From: Cellvibrionaceae bacterium | Lineage (GTDB): Bacteria > Pseudomonadota > Gammaproteobacteria > Pseudomonadales > Cellvibrionaceae | Direction of reading: 5' to 3' | NCBI GenBank assembly: GCA_021151825.1 | Contig: JAGKWQ010000005.1 | Location: forward strand, 62,001 to 126,000 | DNA length: 64,000 nucleotides | Shown: one piece after another, positions 34,167-43,344 of the stretch | Numbering within the stretch: position 1 is the first letter of the stretch | Layout: each line of letters starts with the position of its first letter | The notes under the pieces: generated by a model | What the model saw: the letters and a program-made list of their open reading frames with translations, nothing else | Told to the model about the DNA's origin: nothing | Databases searched by the model: none | Translations under genes and position numbers: made by a program

Positions 34167-35072
34167 ATGCCCAACAATGATTTACTCCACCGTTTTTTAT
34201 TTGATGACTGCGATATTCGCGGTGAAATAGTAACGCTCAGCGACAGCTATCGCGAAGTACTCAGTCACAACCAGCAAGTTCCCGCCATTCGCAAGTTGCT
34301 GGGCGAGTTTCTTGCCGCTGTTGGTCTGTTATCGAGCACATTAAAATTTGATGGCCGGATTATTTTACAAGCGCGCGGTGATGGACTGATCTCCACCATT
34401 ATGGCCGAATGTAATCACCACAATGATTTGCGCGGTATAGTACGTATCAACGATGACATAGAACTAACGGAAGAACTGGCATTACACGGAACCATGCAAC
34501 AATTACTGGGCAATGGAGTGCTGGTAATCAGTATCGAACCACAACGCACTGAAAACTTTGCCGGCAAACTTGAGCGCTACCAGGGCATAGTTCCTATGGA
34601 TGCAGAAAACCTCGCGGGGTGTCTGGAACACTATTTCCAGCAATCAGAACAACTCGCCACGCGCCTATGGTTTGCAGCAAATGAAAATTATTCGACCGGT
34701 TTTTTAATTCAGGCATTGCCACAGCAATTAAATACCAACCCTGATGATAATCGCGATAAATGGGAAACCATTATTACGCTCGCCGAAACAATTACACCGG
34801 ACGAATTGTTGGAACTGGATCATGCTACAGTGCTTTATCGTTTGTTCAACGAACACCCCGTACGCGTTTTCGAGCCAAAAAAATTACGCTTTTCCTGCAG
34901 TTGCTCCAAAGAGCGTTGTGCCAGCGCATTGCTAACCATTGGCAAAGACGAAGTAGAAGAGTTGCTCATCGAGAAAGGCCGCATCGATATCGACTGCCAG
35001 TTCTGCAACCAGCATTATTATTTTGCGGCGGATGAAGTTCGTAAACTGTTAGGCGGGAACGTACTCCACTAA
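34167..35072 (+). CDS. hslO: Hsp33 redox-regulated chaperone
   Basis: Holdase chaperone activated when oxidative stress releases zinc and forms disulfides. 301 residues from the ATG at 34167 (a TTG at 34149 in frame is less likely). The four redox cysteines are present as Cys244-x-Cys246 (FSCSC) and Cys277-x-x-Cys280 (CQFC). The N-terminal substrate domain carries FDDCDIRGEIV and ARGDGLISTIMAECN, as in Hsp33. Last gene of yrfG-hslR-hslO; in enterics pckA comes next, but here an AraC gene does. Confidence 0.95.
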   Translation: MPNNDLLHRFLFDDCDIRGEIVTLSDSYREVLSHNQQVPAIRKLLGEFLAAVGLLSSTLKFDGRIILQARGDGLISTIMAECNHHNDLRGIVRINDDIELTEELALHGTMQQLLGNGVLVISIEPQRTENFAGKLERYQGIVPMDAENLAGCLEHYFQQSEQLATRLWFAANENYSTGFLIQALPQQLNTNPDDNRDKWETIITLAETITPDELLELDHATVLYRLFNEHPVRVFEPKKLRFSCSCSKERCASALLTIGKDEVEELLIEKGRIDIDCQFCNQHYYFAADEVRKLLGGNVLH

Positions 35073-35099
35073 CAGGATTGGACAGGGAGCAAGCAACGA

Positions 35100-35846
35100 A
35101 TGAGCAACCTTATCCACCACTATCAACCTGTACCCAGTGAATTCACTCTCTGGGTTGAGAGTGTATGGATGACAGAAAATCTTGACTCGCAGGATAAGCC
35201 TGTTGTTGTTTTACCGGATGGCCGCGTAGATATTCATTTTTTTAGCCTTCCTGATGCCCCCTTTCAAACCTCGCTCGCTGGAATAGATACGCAGGCATCC
35301 TGCACTGAAATTAGCGCTGGCTCCCGGGTTTGCGGTATTGGGTTTTATCCATTGGCAGTGGAGTATTTATTCCATACTCCACTGAGTGGATTACTGAATG
35401 GCCGCGCAAACCTCGAACAGGGCTTTTGGAATATTACCGAGCAAGACACGCGCGATTTTGACATTTTCAAGCTCAAGGTTTTCACACAATTAGCGCAGCT
35501 TGATATAAGCGATATAGACGCGCGCAAACTCAAAATGTTTACCGCATTGCACCAAAGTCAGGGACAACTTAAAGTTGCGGAATTAGCGGACCTTTGCCAT
35601 TGGAGCAGCCGCCAAATCAATCGCTACTTTAACCAATGGCTTGGTCTGTCGTTAAAAGCCTATAGCTCTATCCTCCGCTTCCGCGCCTCATTCCCTACAC
35701 TGAAAGCGGGCAAGCTTTTTCCCGAAAGCGACTTTGTTGACCAATCCCATTTTATAAAAGAAATTAAAAAATATTCCGGCCATACACCAAAACAGTTATA
35801 CCAAAATCAGGATGACCGATTTATACAATTATCCATCCTGAAATAA
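35100..35846 (+). CDS. AraC-family regulator (DUF6597 N-terminus)
   Basis: 248 residues. The N-terminal half (HHYQPVPSEFTLWVESVW, VLPDGRVDIHFF, GIGFYPLAVEYLF) is the DUF6597-like sensor domain found in GyrI/AraC relatives. The C-terminal half holds two helix-turn-helix motifs (LKVAELADLCHWSSRQINRYF and FVDQSHFIKEIKKYSGHTPKQL). It starts 27 bases after hslO; the target is not evident, although an MFS exporter follows 356 bases downstream. Confidence 0.85.
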   Translation: MSNLIHHYQPVPSEFTLWVESVWMTENLDSQDKPVVVLPDGRVDIHFFSLPDAPFQTSLAGIDTQASCTEISAGSRVCGIGFYPLAVEYLFHTPLSGLLNGRANLEQGFWNITEQDTRDFDIFKLKVFTQLAQLDISDIDARKLKMFTALHQSQGQLKVAELADLCHWSSRQINRYFNQWLGLSLKAYSSILRFRASFPTLKAGKLFPESDFVDQSHFIKEIKKYSGHTPKQLYQNQDDRFIQLSILK

Positions 35847-36202
35847 CACTATGCTGGCATCCATAGTCGAAGGAGGCTAGGAGGAGGCCTAATGTCCAGC
35901 GTAATTCATCCCACAAAAAATTTCCTGGCCGCACTGCTTTCCGGTAAGAAACGCACAAATACGCATGACTGCCACAACCCCAAAAAAACGGGAAGCGCCA
36001 GGCAGGCAACTCACAAACCCGACACCTACGGCTATCAGAAGCCTGTTCGTTTGATCATTATTACTTTATTGTTTGAACTTCAGTTATCTGTCTATCTATA
36101 TTGCACAAACTATTTTTCGAATTACCCCTATTGATTATTTCCGTTCGGCCGAATCACCATTTAAGTATCATCTATTTAAGAATTATTATTTAAGAGTTAT
36201 TT
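35847..36202. other. Intergenic stretch with a doubtful small ORF
   Basis: A strong AGGAGG lies before an ATG at 35892, opening an 80-codon frame (MSSVIHPTKNFLAALLSGKK at its start) with a hydrophobic segment near its end. Composition is ragged and no family is recognised, so it is not called as a gene. Most of the region is likely the leader or promoter of the MFS gene. Confidence 0.4.
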
Positions 36203-37435
36203 ATGAACCAAGCTGCATCACAAGAATTTAGCACCTATCAAAAACGCATTCTGCTATTAATGGCGTTCATCCAATTCAGTATTATCCTGGATTTTATGAT
36301 TATTTCGCCCATTGGCGATATTCTGATGAAAACCCTTTCCATTAACACTACCCAATTTGGTTTGGTAGTCTCTGCCTACGCCTTTAGCGCTGCAATCGCC
36401 GGTATCATTGCCGCTGGTTTTATGGATAAATTTGATCGTAAAAAATTATTTCTGTGGGTTTTTAGCGGTTTTATTATCGGCACACTGGCGTGTGCACTTA
36501 GCCATACTTATTGGCAATTGGTATTCGCGCGAATTATAACCGGTGTCTTTGCCGGCGTTTCCAGTGCAGCATTATTTACCCTGGTAATTGATATATTTGC
36601 ACCGCAACAACGCGGCCGTGCCATGGGCGTGGTGCAAATGGGTTTTGGCGTTAGCCAGGTGGTGGGAATTCCGTTAGGCCTTTTTATTGCAACCCATTTA
36701 GGCTGGGAGTTCAGTTTTATCGCGATTGTTATTTTAGCCTTGGGAATTTTATTGGCGACCGGATTAATGCTGCAGCCAGTCACTGCACATTTAGCACAAC
36801 AACACGATAAAAATCCGTTTGCGCATTTTTTGAAAGTACTGTCCCACACGGATTATCGAACCGGCTTCGCCGCCGTAATGTTTTTAACCATCGGCGGATT
36901 TATGCTAATGCCATTCACTGCACCTTTTTTAATTAACAACGTTCAAGTCACCGCTGAGCAGCTACCACTTATTTATTTGAGCACAGGCTTACTGTCATTA
37001 GTTGTGATGCCCTTGATGGGAAAATTTTCTGACCGTTATGATCGCTTTACGTTATTTACGATTGGTTCACTCGGCGCAGTACTGATGGTATTTATTTATA
37101 CTCATTTATCGGTGACGCCGCTGTGGCTGGTGATTGTTATTAACATCCTGTTATTTACCTGCATCCTTTGCCGCATGACGCCTGCGATGGCACTGAACTC
37201 AATGGTAGCCAAACCGGAAGACCGTGGTGCGTACATGGCGATTTCCAGTTCATTGCAACAAATTGCCGGCGGCCTTGGTGCATTCATCGCAGGAATGGTA
37301 ATAGTGCAGCAAGATGCCCATAGCCCGCTGCAACATTTCGACTGGCTCGGTTATATCGCTATGGGTATTTTTATTCTGTGTGTGTTTTTAGTAAGCAGAG
37401 TAAACAAAATGCTGAATGAAAGGCGTATTGCATGA
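36203..37435 (+). CDS. MFS transporter (DHA1-type efflux)
   Basis: 410 residues with 12 predicted membrane helices. The loop 2-3 motif is GFMDKFDRKKLFLW, and the motif C-like segment is GFGVSQVVGIPLGLFI, typical of drug:H+ antiporters (DHA1) and sugar-efflux relatives such as AraJ. The second half has GKFSDRYDRFTLF, the repeat of the loop signature. Substrate unknown. It ends just before a strong terminator. Confidence 0.85.
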   Translation: MNQAASQEFSTYQKRILLLMAFIQFSIILDFMIISPIGDILMKTLSINTTQFGLVVSAYAFSAAIAGIIAAGFMDKFDRKKLFLWVFSGFIIGTLACALSHTYWQLVFARIITGVFAGVSSAALFTLVIDIFAPQQRGRAMGVVQMGFGVSQVVGIPLGLFIATHLGWEFSFIAIVILALGILLATGLMLQPVTAHLAQQHDKNPFAHFLKVLSHTDYRTGFAAVMFLTIGGFMLMPFTAPFLINNVQVTAEQLPLIYLSTGLLSLVVMPLMGKFSDRYDRFTLFTIGSLGAVLMVFIYTHLSVTPLWLVIVINILLFTCILCRMTPAMALNSMVAKPEDRGAYMAISSSLQQIAGGLGAFIAGMVIVQQDAHSPLQHFDWLGYIAMGIFILCVFLVSRVNKMLNERRIA

Positions 37436-37481
37436 AGAGGCGATTCAAATTTTAACTGTGAGGTGTTTTCACCTCCTGACT

Positions 37482-37518
37482 AAAAAACCTCGGAAAGCGA
37501 AAGCGTCCGAGGTTTTTT
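37482..37518 (+). terminator. Terminator after the MFS gene
   Basis: 13-bp stem AAAAAACCTCGGA (37482-37494) against TCCGAGGTTTTTT (37506-37518), 11-base loop, T-rich end; may also serve the convergent GntP gene. Confidence 0.9.
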
Positions 37519-37585
37519 TATGATCAGGTGGCAGAGTAGCAATGCAACGGTCTGCAACACTGCCTTTTACCGATACCGGTTAAAA

Positions 37586-38899
37586 TCAAATCACAGTATC
37601 CAATACCAGAACGCCGATTAATCCGGCAACACCGATAATTGTTTCCATTAACGACCAGGATTTAAACGTATCTTTCAAACTTAAATTAAAATATTCCTTA
37701 TACATCCAAAAGCCGGAATCATTAACGTGTGAGCACATCAGGCTGCCTGCGCCTATTGCCAATACCATCAAATTAGGATCGGCACCGGTCAGTGGAATTA
37801 TGGGAGCGACAATTCCCGCCGCAGTTAAACCGGCAACCGTTGCTGAACCGAGTGCGATACGAATTACCGTCGCGATTAGCCACGCGAGGATAAGCGGATT
37901 AATTGCAATATTTTCCAGCGAGTGCGCAAGCTGTTCACTAACACCACTCACCACCATCACCTGTTTTAGTGCGCCAGCGCCAGCGACAATTAATAAAATG
38001 ACGGCGATATCTTTTATTGCATCGCCATAAATAGTCATGACTTTGCTAATCGTAATACCTTGCTTTACACCCAACGAATAAGTCGCAATCGCTAACGCAA
38101 CCATCAACACCAACATTGAATTGCTAAAGAATTTGGTGATCGGCGCCTCTGCAATAGGCGCTGGCATGGCGTAAACCGCAATACTGCTGAGTGCGATTAA
38201 TAACACAGGCAGCAACGCAGTGATAAAACTATTCGCAATACCGGGCAATTTTTCTGCTGGCAAATCGGTCGGTTTAAACGTAGCGAGCGGAACGCTGTGG
38301 ATATTTTTTAATGTCGAAGAAAAAATGGGGCCAGCAATAATCATCGTGGGGATTGCCACTAACAATCCATAGAACAAAGTTGTGCCCATATCGGCACCAA
38401 ATTGTGGAATCAATGCAACAGGCGATGGATGGGGCGGCAAAAAACCGTGGGTCACCGAAAGCGGCGCAAGCAATGCAATACCCAAATAAACCGCAGGCAA
38501 TTTGGTTTGATGCATCACCGAAAAAACCAGCGGCACTAATAATACAAATCCCACGTTATAGAACAGCGGAATGCCCACGATAAACCCCGTCAGCATTAAT
38601 GCCCAGGTTATGTAATTCCTGCCGCACCAACGCATCAAACTGCTACTGATTTGCTGCGCAGCACCAGACTCCGCCACTAACTTTCCGAACATTGCGCCAA
38701 GGCACAAAATAATCGCCAGCGAGCCGAGCATGCTGCCAATTCCGGTTTCGATAGTTCCAGGGATTTTATCCAGCGGAATCCCTAACATAATGGCAGCGCA
38801 AATCGAGGAAACCAAAAATGCGAGAAATGGATTGAGTTTTACCCCGGTGATCAAAACCACCAGAATCAGGATTGCGATAATAACTGCAGCTATAGCCAT
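37586..38899 (-). CDS. GntP-family gluconate:H+ symporter
   Basis: 437 residues with 12 or more hydrophobic segments. GntP-family landmarks include the start TGVKLNPFLAFLVSS, IILCLGAMFGKLVAESGAA, IPLFYNVGFVLLVPLVF, SVTHGFLPPHPSPVA and, near the end, GSLMCSHVNDSGFW. It takes up gluconate or a similar aldonate. No gluconate kinase is adjacent. It is downstream of dbpA on the same strand, separated by 217 bases that hold an inverted repeat (38954-38963 with 39008-39017). Confidence 0.93.
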   Translation of the reverse strand: MAIAAVIIAILILVVLITGVKLNPFLAFLVSSICAAIMLGIPLDKIPGTIETGIGSMLGSLAIILCLGAMFGKLVAESGAAQQISSSLMRWCGRNYITWALMLTGFIVGIPLFYNVGFVLLVPLVFSVMHQTKLPAVYLGIALLAPLSVTHGFLPPHPSPVALIPQFGADMGTTLFYGLLVAIPTMIIAGPIFSSTLKNIHSVPLATFKPTDLPAEKLPGIANSFITALLPVLLIALSSIAVYAMPAPIAEAPITKFFSNSMLVLMVALAIATYSLGVKQGITISKVMTIYGDAIKDIAVILLIVAGAGALKQVMVVSGVSEQLAHSLENIAINPLILAWLIATVIRIALGSATVAGLTAAGIVAPIIPLTGADPNLMVLAIGAGSLMCSHVNDSGFWMYKEYFNLSLKDTFKSWSLMETIIGVAGLIGVLVLDTVI

Positions 38900-38953
38900 G
38901 GTCTTTTCCTTTTTTATTTCTTGTTATTTTTTTGCGTTGGAGTATTGAGTGCA

Positions 38954-39017
38954 ATTCCTGCCACCTCACTTTTTTACAACAAAGGAGTGAGTACCTCTTG
39001 CGAAGGCTGGCAGGAAT
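38954..39017 (-). promoter_or_regulatory. Inverted repeat in the leader of the GntP gene
   Basis: ATTCCTGCCA (38954-38963) pairs perfectly with TGGCAGGAAT (39008-39017), and an inner CTCACT/AGTGAG pair extends the structure. It is 55 bases before the gntP-like start and about 100 after the dbpA stop; it could be a leader structure or a weak terminator. Confidence 0.35.
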
Positions 39018-39115
39018 CAGTTTCCCGGAACGGTGACTAGAATAAGGAAAAACTATTATTATGCTTTTAAATTTAACAATATTTAACGCCCGACGATCAA
39101 TTAGCGTTTTTTCGT

Positions 39116-40495
39116 TTAGAGCTTTCTGGCTCTGAATTTCCTGCCTTTTAACTTACCATCGGATAACTGTTGCAATGCGGCACGCGCGATACTTTTATCT
39201 ACAGCCACATAGGCCGCAAAATCAAACATATCGATTTTGCCAATTTTCTCAAACGGCAAACCGGCATCTTTGGTAAGTGCACCAATAATATCGCCAGGCC
39301 GCAATTTATCTTTTTTGCCGCCATCAATATTGAGGGTTACCATCGTCGGCGTAGGCAGAGACTTTTTATCACTGTGCGGCAACGCTTCAAGGTTAATGGA
39401 CTGCCCCATATAATCTTCCAGGCGATTAATCTTGTGAACTTCTTTTTGTACAACCAGATTCAATGCAAGCCCCGATTCACCGGCGCGTCCGGTACGGCCT
39501 ATACGATGCACATGCACTTCACTGTCGCGCGCCAGGTCCACATTAATTACCGCATCCAAACCTTTTATATCGATACCGCGCGCGGCAACATCGGTGGCAA
39601 TTAATACCGCACAACTTTTATTGGAAAAGCGCACCAATACCTGATCGCGCTCACGCTGTTCCATATCACCGTGCAATGCCAATGCACTTACACCTTCATC
39701 GCGCAAATAACTTAATAATTCATCACAGCCCTGTTTGGTGTTGCAAAATGCAATTGAGCTGGCGGGCTGAAAATGAGCCAGCAATGTTAATACCGCCGGA
39801 TATGTTTCATCACTTCCACGCAATTCGTAAAAGTGCTGCGCGATTTTTTGTTGATTGTGAATAGTTTCCACAACTACCATTTGCGGATTGCGCTGGCAGC
39901 GCGCGCTGATTTTTTTAATATTGTCAGGGTAAGTGGCGGAAAATAATAATGTCTGGCGATTTTCATTACAGGCAGCGAGCACCGTATCGATATCATCCGC
40001 AAAACCCATTTCCAGCATGCGGTCAGCTTCATCCAACACTAACTGGTTCAAACCATCCAGCTTCAATGTGCCTTTATTAATATGATCCACAATACGCCCC
40101 GGCGTACCCACAACAATATGCGCACCACGTTCAAGCGAACCAATTTGTGGGCCGATGGAAACACCACCGCACAATGTTAAAATTTTTACGTTATGGGTGA
40201 GGCGCGCGAGGCGACGAATTTCTTTAGCGACCTGGTCAGCCAATTCGCGCGTGGGGCAAAGCACCAACGCTTGCGTGCCGAAAAAGCGCACATTTAATTT
40301 TTCCAGGAGCGCGATACCAAACGCAGCCGTTTTTCCGCTGCCGGTTTTTGCTTGCGCGATAATATCGTCACCACGCAGGATAATCGGCAAGCTTTCTGCC
40401 TGTATCTGCGTCATCTCCTTATATTCAAGTGATTCCAGATTGGCGAGCATTGCATCGCTCAATGGCAGTGATGAAAATGACAGAGACTCAGACAT
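39116..40495 (-). CDS. dbpA: ATP-dependent RNA helicase DbpA
   Basis: DEAD-box helicase acting on 23S rRNA hairpin 92 during 50S assembly. 459 residues. Helicase motifs: the Q motif around YKEMTQIQ, I AKTGSGKT, Ia PTRELADQ, Ib GTPGRIVDH, II DEADRM, III FSATYP, IV SSIAFCNTK, V ATDVAARGID and VI HRIGRTGRAG. The C-terminal 75 residues (MVTLNIDGGKKDKLRPGDIIGAL ... FDFAAYVAV) are the DbpA RNA-binding domain that separates it from RhlB and RhlE. Confidence 0.95.
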   Translation of the reverse strand: MSESLSFSSLPLSDAMLANLESLEYKEMTQIQAESLPIILRGDDIIAQAKTGSGKTAAFGIALLEKLNVRFFGTQALVLCPTRELADQVAKEIRRLARLTHNVKILTLCGGVSIGPQIGSLERGAHIVVGTPGRIVDHINKGTLKLDGLNQLVLDEADRMLEMGFADDIDTVLAACNENRQTLLFSATYPDNIKKISARCQRNPQMVVVETIHNQQKIAQHFYELRGSDETYPAVLTLLAHFQPASSIAFCNTKQGCDELLSYLRDEGVSALALHGDMEQRERDQVLVRFSNKSCAVLIATDVAARGIDIKGLDAVINVDLARDSEVHVHRIGRTGRAGESGLALNLVVQKEVHKINRLEDYMGQSINLEALPHSDKKSLPTPTMVTLNIDGGKKDKLRPGDIIGALTKDAGLPFEKIGKIDMFDFAAYVAVDKSIARAALQQLSDGKLKGRKFRARKL

Positions 40496-40526
40496 AATTT
40501 AACTCGATTTAAAAAGCAAAAAAAAA

Positions 40527-41135
40527 TTACAAACGTTTCAGCAGGCCCAGCGTTTTTATTAACGGCAAGGCTTCAAACAAACCCGATTCTTGTGCAAGTT
40601 TCCAAATTTCATAAGGTGGGCGACCGCCATCGGCGGGATTGGGAAATACATCGTGAATCGCTAGCCAACCACCGCGTTTTACATGGGGCGCCCAACAGCG
40701 GTAATCATTCAACGCAGCCTCCATACTGTGGCCGCCATCAATAAACACCAGACCTAAAGGTGTAGCCCAAAAACGTGCCGCCAGTGCAGAGGGCGCCACA
40801 ATAGGAACTACCGTATCTTCAAGTTGCGCACGCGCCAGCGTGTGGCGAAATTCGCGGAAGCTATCCATCTTGCCATGATTGGCATCATAGAGTTCGGGAT
40901 CGTGGTATTCCTCGCCCAACTGATGTTCTTCCGAGCCACGATGATGATCTACAGCAAATAATACCGATCCGGCCTTTTTGCAGGCAGCGCCCAGATAAAC
41001 CGTGGATTTACCGCAATAACTGCCAATTTCCAGGCATGGCCCCTGCCCTGAACTTTGCAGGGCATATTCGTATAAAGCACGACCTTCTTCGTCATCCAGA
41101 AAACCTTTTACCGTTTCTATGGCAATTGGCAGCAT
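40527..41135 (-). CDS. Class I SAM-dependent methyltransferase (Methyltransf_24 type)
   Basis: 202 residues from the ATG at 41135. Motif I is CLEIGSYCGKSTVYLGAA, the acidic residue ending strand 2 is in LFAVDHHRG, and VFIDGGHSMEAALNDYRCW with WLAIHDVFPNP are typical of small methyltransferases found beside glycan or cell-surface genes. Divergent from the acyltransferase gene (52-base gap), which suggests both may act on a surface polysaccharide or lipid; this is inference. Substrate unknown. Confidence 0.85.
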   Translation of the reverse strand: MLPIAIETVKGFLDDEEGRALYEYALQSSGQGPCLEIGSYCGKSTVYLGAACKKAGSVLFAVDHHRGSEEHQLGEEYHDPELYDANHGKMDSFREFRHTLARAQLEDTVVPIVAPSALAARFWATPLGLVFIDGGHSMEAALNDYRCWAPHVKRGGWLAIHDVFPNPADGGRPPYEIWKLAQESGLFEALPLIKTLGLLKRL

Positions 41136-41187
41136 CTTGTTTCTCACTCATAATCGTTACACGAATTCTAACAGACACAGGGCCGCC

Positions 41188-41910
41188 ATGCGCCGCAGTA
41201 ATACGCCTTATCCGGTCAAAAAACTTTATAAGACCATCAACCACTGGTATGTCGCCCGTTTTGTCGCCCCGCAATTTGATAGCCTGGGCAGTATTCCGGA
41301 GATTGCGCATCCGCGTAGCCTGGTGATTTTTGGTCGCAATATTCATGTGGGAAAATATGCGCAAATTATTTGCGCCAGTGATAACTGCGTGCGTTTTACC
41401 AGTTGGCCAAGCAAACAAGGCAGTGCGGAAATTATTATTGGTGATTACTGCCTGATCGCACCGGGCGTGCGAATTTCTGCGGCAAAATCCATTCGCATTG
41501 GTGATAACTGCATGCTCGCCGCCAATGTGATTATCAGTGATAGTGATTGGCACGGTATTTACAATCGTATTCGACCGTTTCGCTGTACCAAACCGGTAGT
41601 AATTGAAAATAATGTGTGGCTGGGCGAGCGAGTGATCATTACCAAAGGTGTAACAATTGGTGAAAATTCTGTCATTGGTGCCGGTGCAATAGTAACCAAA
41701 GATATTCCTGCCAACTCAGTTGCGGCAGGAAACCCCGCGCGCGTTATTAAAACTATTAATCCCAACCGCCGGATGTTAAAACGTGAATTATTATTTAGCG
41801 ATGCCGAGCATTATTTTTATAATCAGGATCAGTTGGATAAATATATGCTTGGTAATAATGGCTGGATAAATTGGTTTCGCAGCTTGTGGAAACCTAACCA
41901 ACAGGATTGA
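41188..41910 (+). CDS. Left-handed beta-helix acyltransferase
   Basis: 240 residues starting MRRSNTPYPVKK at 41188; the frame is open upstream but overlaps the divergent gene. Hexapeptide repeats ([LIV]-G-x4) run through IRIGDNCMLAANVIISDSDWH, VIENNVWLGERVIITKGVTIGENSVIGAGAIVTKDIP and end in AAGNPARVI, the acyl-CoA-binding end of the maltose/galactoside O-acetyltransferase type. The His in SDSDWH would be the catalytic base. It probably acetylates a glycan or small sugar. Confidence 0.88.
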   Translation: MRRSNTPYPVKKLYKTINHWYVARFVAPQFDSLGSIPEIAHPRSLVIFGRNIHVGKYAQIICASDNCVRFTSWPSKQGSAEIIIGDYCLIAPGVRISAAKSIRIGDNCMLAANVIISDSDWHGIYNRIRPFRCTKPVVIENNVWLGERVIITKGVTIGENSVIGAGAIVTKDIPANSVAAGNPARVIKTINPNRRMLKRELLFSDAEHYFYNQDQLDKYMLGNNGWINWFRSLWKPNQQD

Positions 41911-41928
41911 TCGCTTAAGAGAATTAGT

Positions 41929-42780
41929 ATGCGCAACCTGATCGCTCCAACGCCTTTTAATAGCCAATTTGTAGATAACCTGGGGCATTTGGGTTTTCGC
42001 AGTTTTATGCCGCATCCTTATTTGCAAACCTGGGTGCAACGCTATTGGATTGCACGGCAACCACGCATTCCAGAACAGGGCTTTACTGAAAAACTTTATC
42101 CCGATGGTGGCACCAATATTAATTTTCGTTTTATCGATAACCAATTACCTGAAGTGAGTTTCAACGCATTCGCAACACTCAGCACCATGGACTTTTATAG
42201 CAACGTGGATTTAATGGGAATACGCTTTCACCCTGGAGGCGCATTTCAATTATTCGGTTTTGACATGCCCGGCCTGATCGGAAACGTATATAGCACCGAT
42301 GATCTGGATACAGATATCAATAACCAACAACTGCTCAATTTACGCGATCAATTAAATGCAGCTACCAGCATTGCGGCGCGCATCGGATTAATTGATGACT
42401 GGTTGTTGCAACGAGCTGCGCAACAACTTGCACACGCAGGCCCCGTACAGCATCTATTGCCGCGCTTGCCTGATTCATTTGATTCCATTGAGACTATGAG
42501 TACTCAGGTTAACCTGAGCCGTCGCCAACTGGAGCGGCGCTTCCAGCAGGAAGTGGGGCTCACCATGGTGTATGTCAAACAACTGCAACGAATTAAAAAG
42601 GCGCGTCAGCTAATCAGCCTTAATCCGGCACGGCCGTTGGTAGATATTGCCCATGAGACCGGGTTTTACGATCAAGCCCATTTCAATCGCCAGTTCCAGA
42701 AAATTAATGAACAAACTCCCGGGCAATACCGGGATCGCAAGCTCGCACGACTCGCCGCCAAAAAAGCCCCACCTGCATAA
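41929..42780 (+). CDS. AraC-family regulator (DUF6597 N-terminus)
   Basis: 283 residues. The N-terminus HPYLQTWVQRYWIAR, EKLYPDGGTNINF and MGIRFHPGGAFQLFG matches the DUF6597-containing AraC class. The C-terminus has the AraC HTH pair (IETMSTQVNLSRRQLERRF and PLVDIAHETGFYDQAHFNRQF). It starts 18 bases after the acyltransferase gene and lies 94 bases before an AhpD-like gene on the same strand, which may be its target. It is distinct in sequence from the AraC protein at 35100. Confidence 0.87.
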   Translation: MRNLIAPTPFNSQFVDNLGHLGFRSFMPHPYLQTWVQRYWIARQPRIPEQGFTEKLYPDGGTNINFRFIDNQLPEVSFNAFATLSTMDFYSNVDLMGIRFHPGGAFQLFGFDMPGLIGNVYSTDDLDTDINNQQLLNLRDQLNAATSIAARIGLIDDWLLQRAAQQLAHAGPVQHLLPRLPDSFDSIETMSTQVNLSRRQLERRFQQEVGLTMVYVKQLQRIKKARQLISLNPARPLVDIAHETGFYDQAHFNRQFQKINEQTPGQYRDRKLARLAAKKAPPA

Positions 42781-42874
42781 ATTTTTACCTAAACCTCAGG
42801 ATGTCGCAAATATACAATCGCCTTAAAACTCCAAGCGGCACAATGACTCCAACAACCTGACCAAGGAGTCCATC

Positions 42875-43330
42875 ATGAAAGAACGCATCGCCTACCAACA
42901 AACCTACAAACTGCAACCTGTGCTGGCAAAATCACTGATTGACTTGGGCCAAGCTGCCGCACAAAAAATCGAACATTCACTTATTCACCTCATTAAGTTG
43001 CGCATATCACAAATCAATGGCTGCGCATTTTGCCAGCATATGCATGCCGATGAGGCACGCAAGGATGGAGAGAAACAAGTTCGCCTGGATGTATTACCAG
43101 CCTGGCAAGAAGTACCCATATTTACCGCTCGTGAGCGCAGTGCACTGGCTTGGGCAGAAAAATTAACCTTGTTAGCAAACGCCGATATTCACGATGAAGA
43201 TTTTGCAGCGGTACGCGAACAGTTTAACGAAGAAGAAATTGTGAATCTTACTGCGGTGATTGTCGCTATCAATGCATGGAATCGCATCGCCGTTGGTTTT
43301 CATTTTATTCCTGTTATTAAAGATGCGTAA
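42875..43330 (+). CDS. AhpD/carboxymuconolactone decarboxylase-family protein
   Basis: 151 residues, the all-helical CMD/AhpD core. The redox motif is NGCAFCQHMH (Cys50, Cys53, His57), the alkylhydroperoxidase signature, followed by ARERSALAWAEKLTLLANADI and FNEEEIVNLTAVIVAINAWNRIAVGF, as in the YciW/Atu-type CMD subfamily. AAGGAG precedes the start. It probably reduces peroxides or disulfides. The thioredoxin-like gene begins 14 bases later, giving a two-gene redox unit. Confidence 0.9.
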   Translation: MKERIAYQQTYKLQPVLAKSLIDLGQAAAQKIEHSLIHLIKLRISQINGCAFCQHMHADEARKDGEKQVRLDVLPAWQEVPIFTARERSALAWAEKLTLLANADIHDEDFAAVREQFNEEEIVNLTAVIVAINAWNRIAVGFHFIPVIKDA

Positions 43331-43344
43331 TTCAAGGAGAATTT

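Noticed and set aside
35892..36134. 80-codon ORF with AGGAGG
   Set aside because: Good ribosome-binding site but irregular composition, no family and no conserved pattern; noted under the intergenic stretch only.
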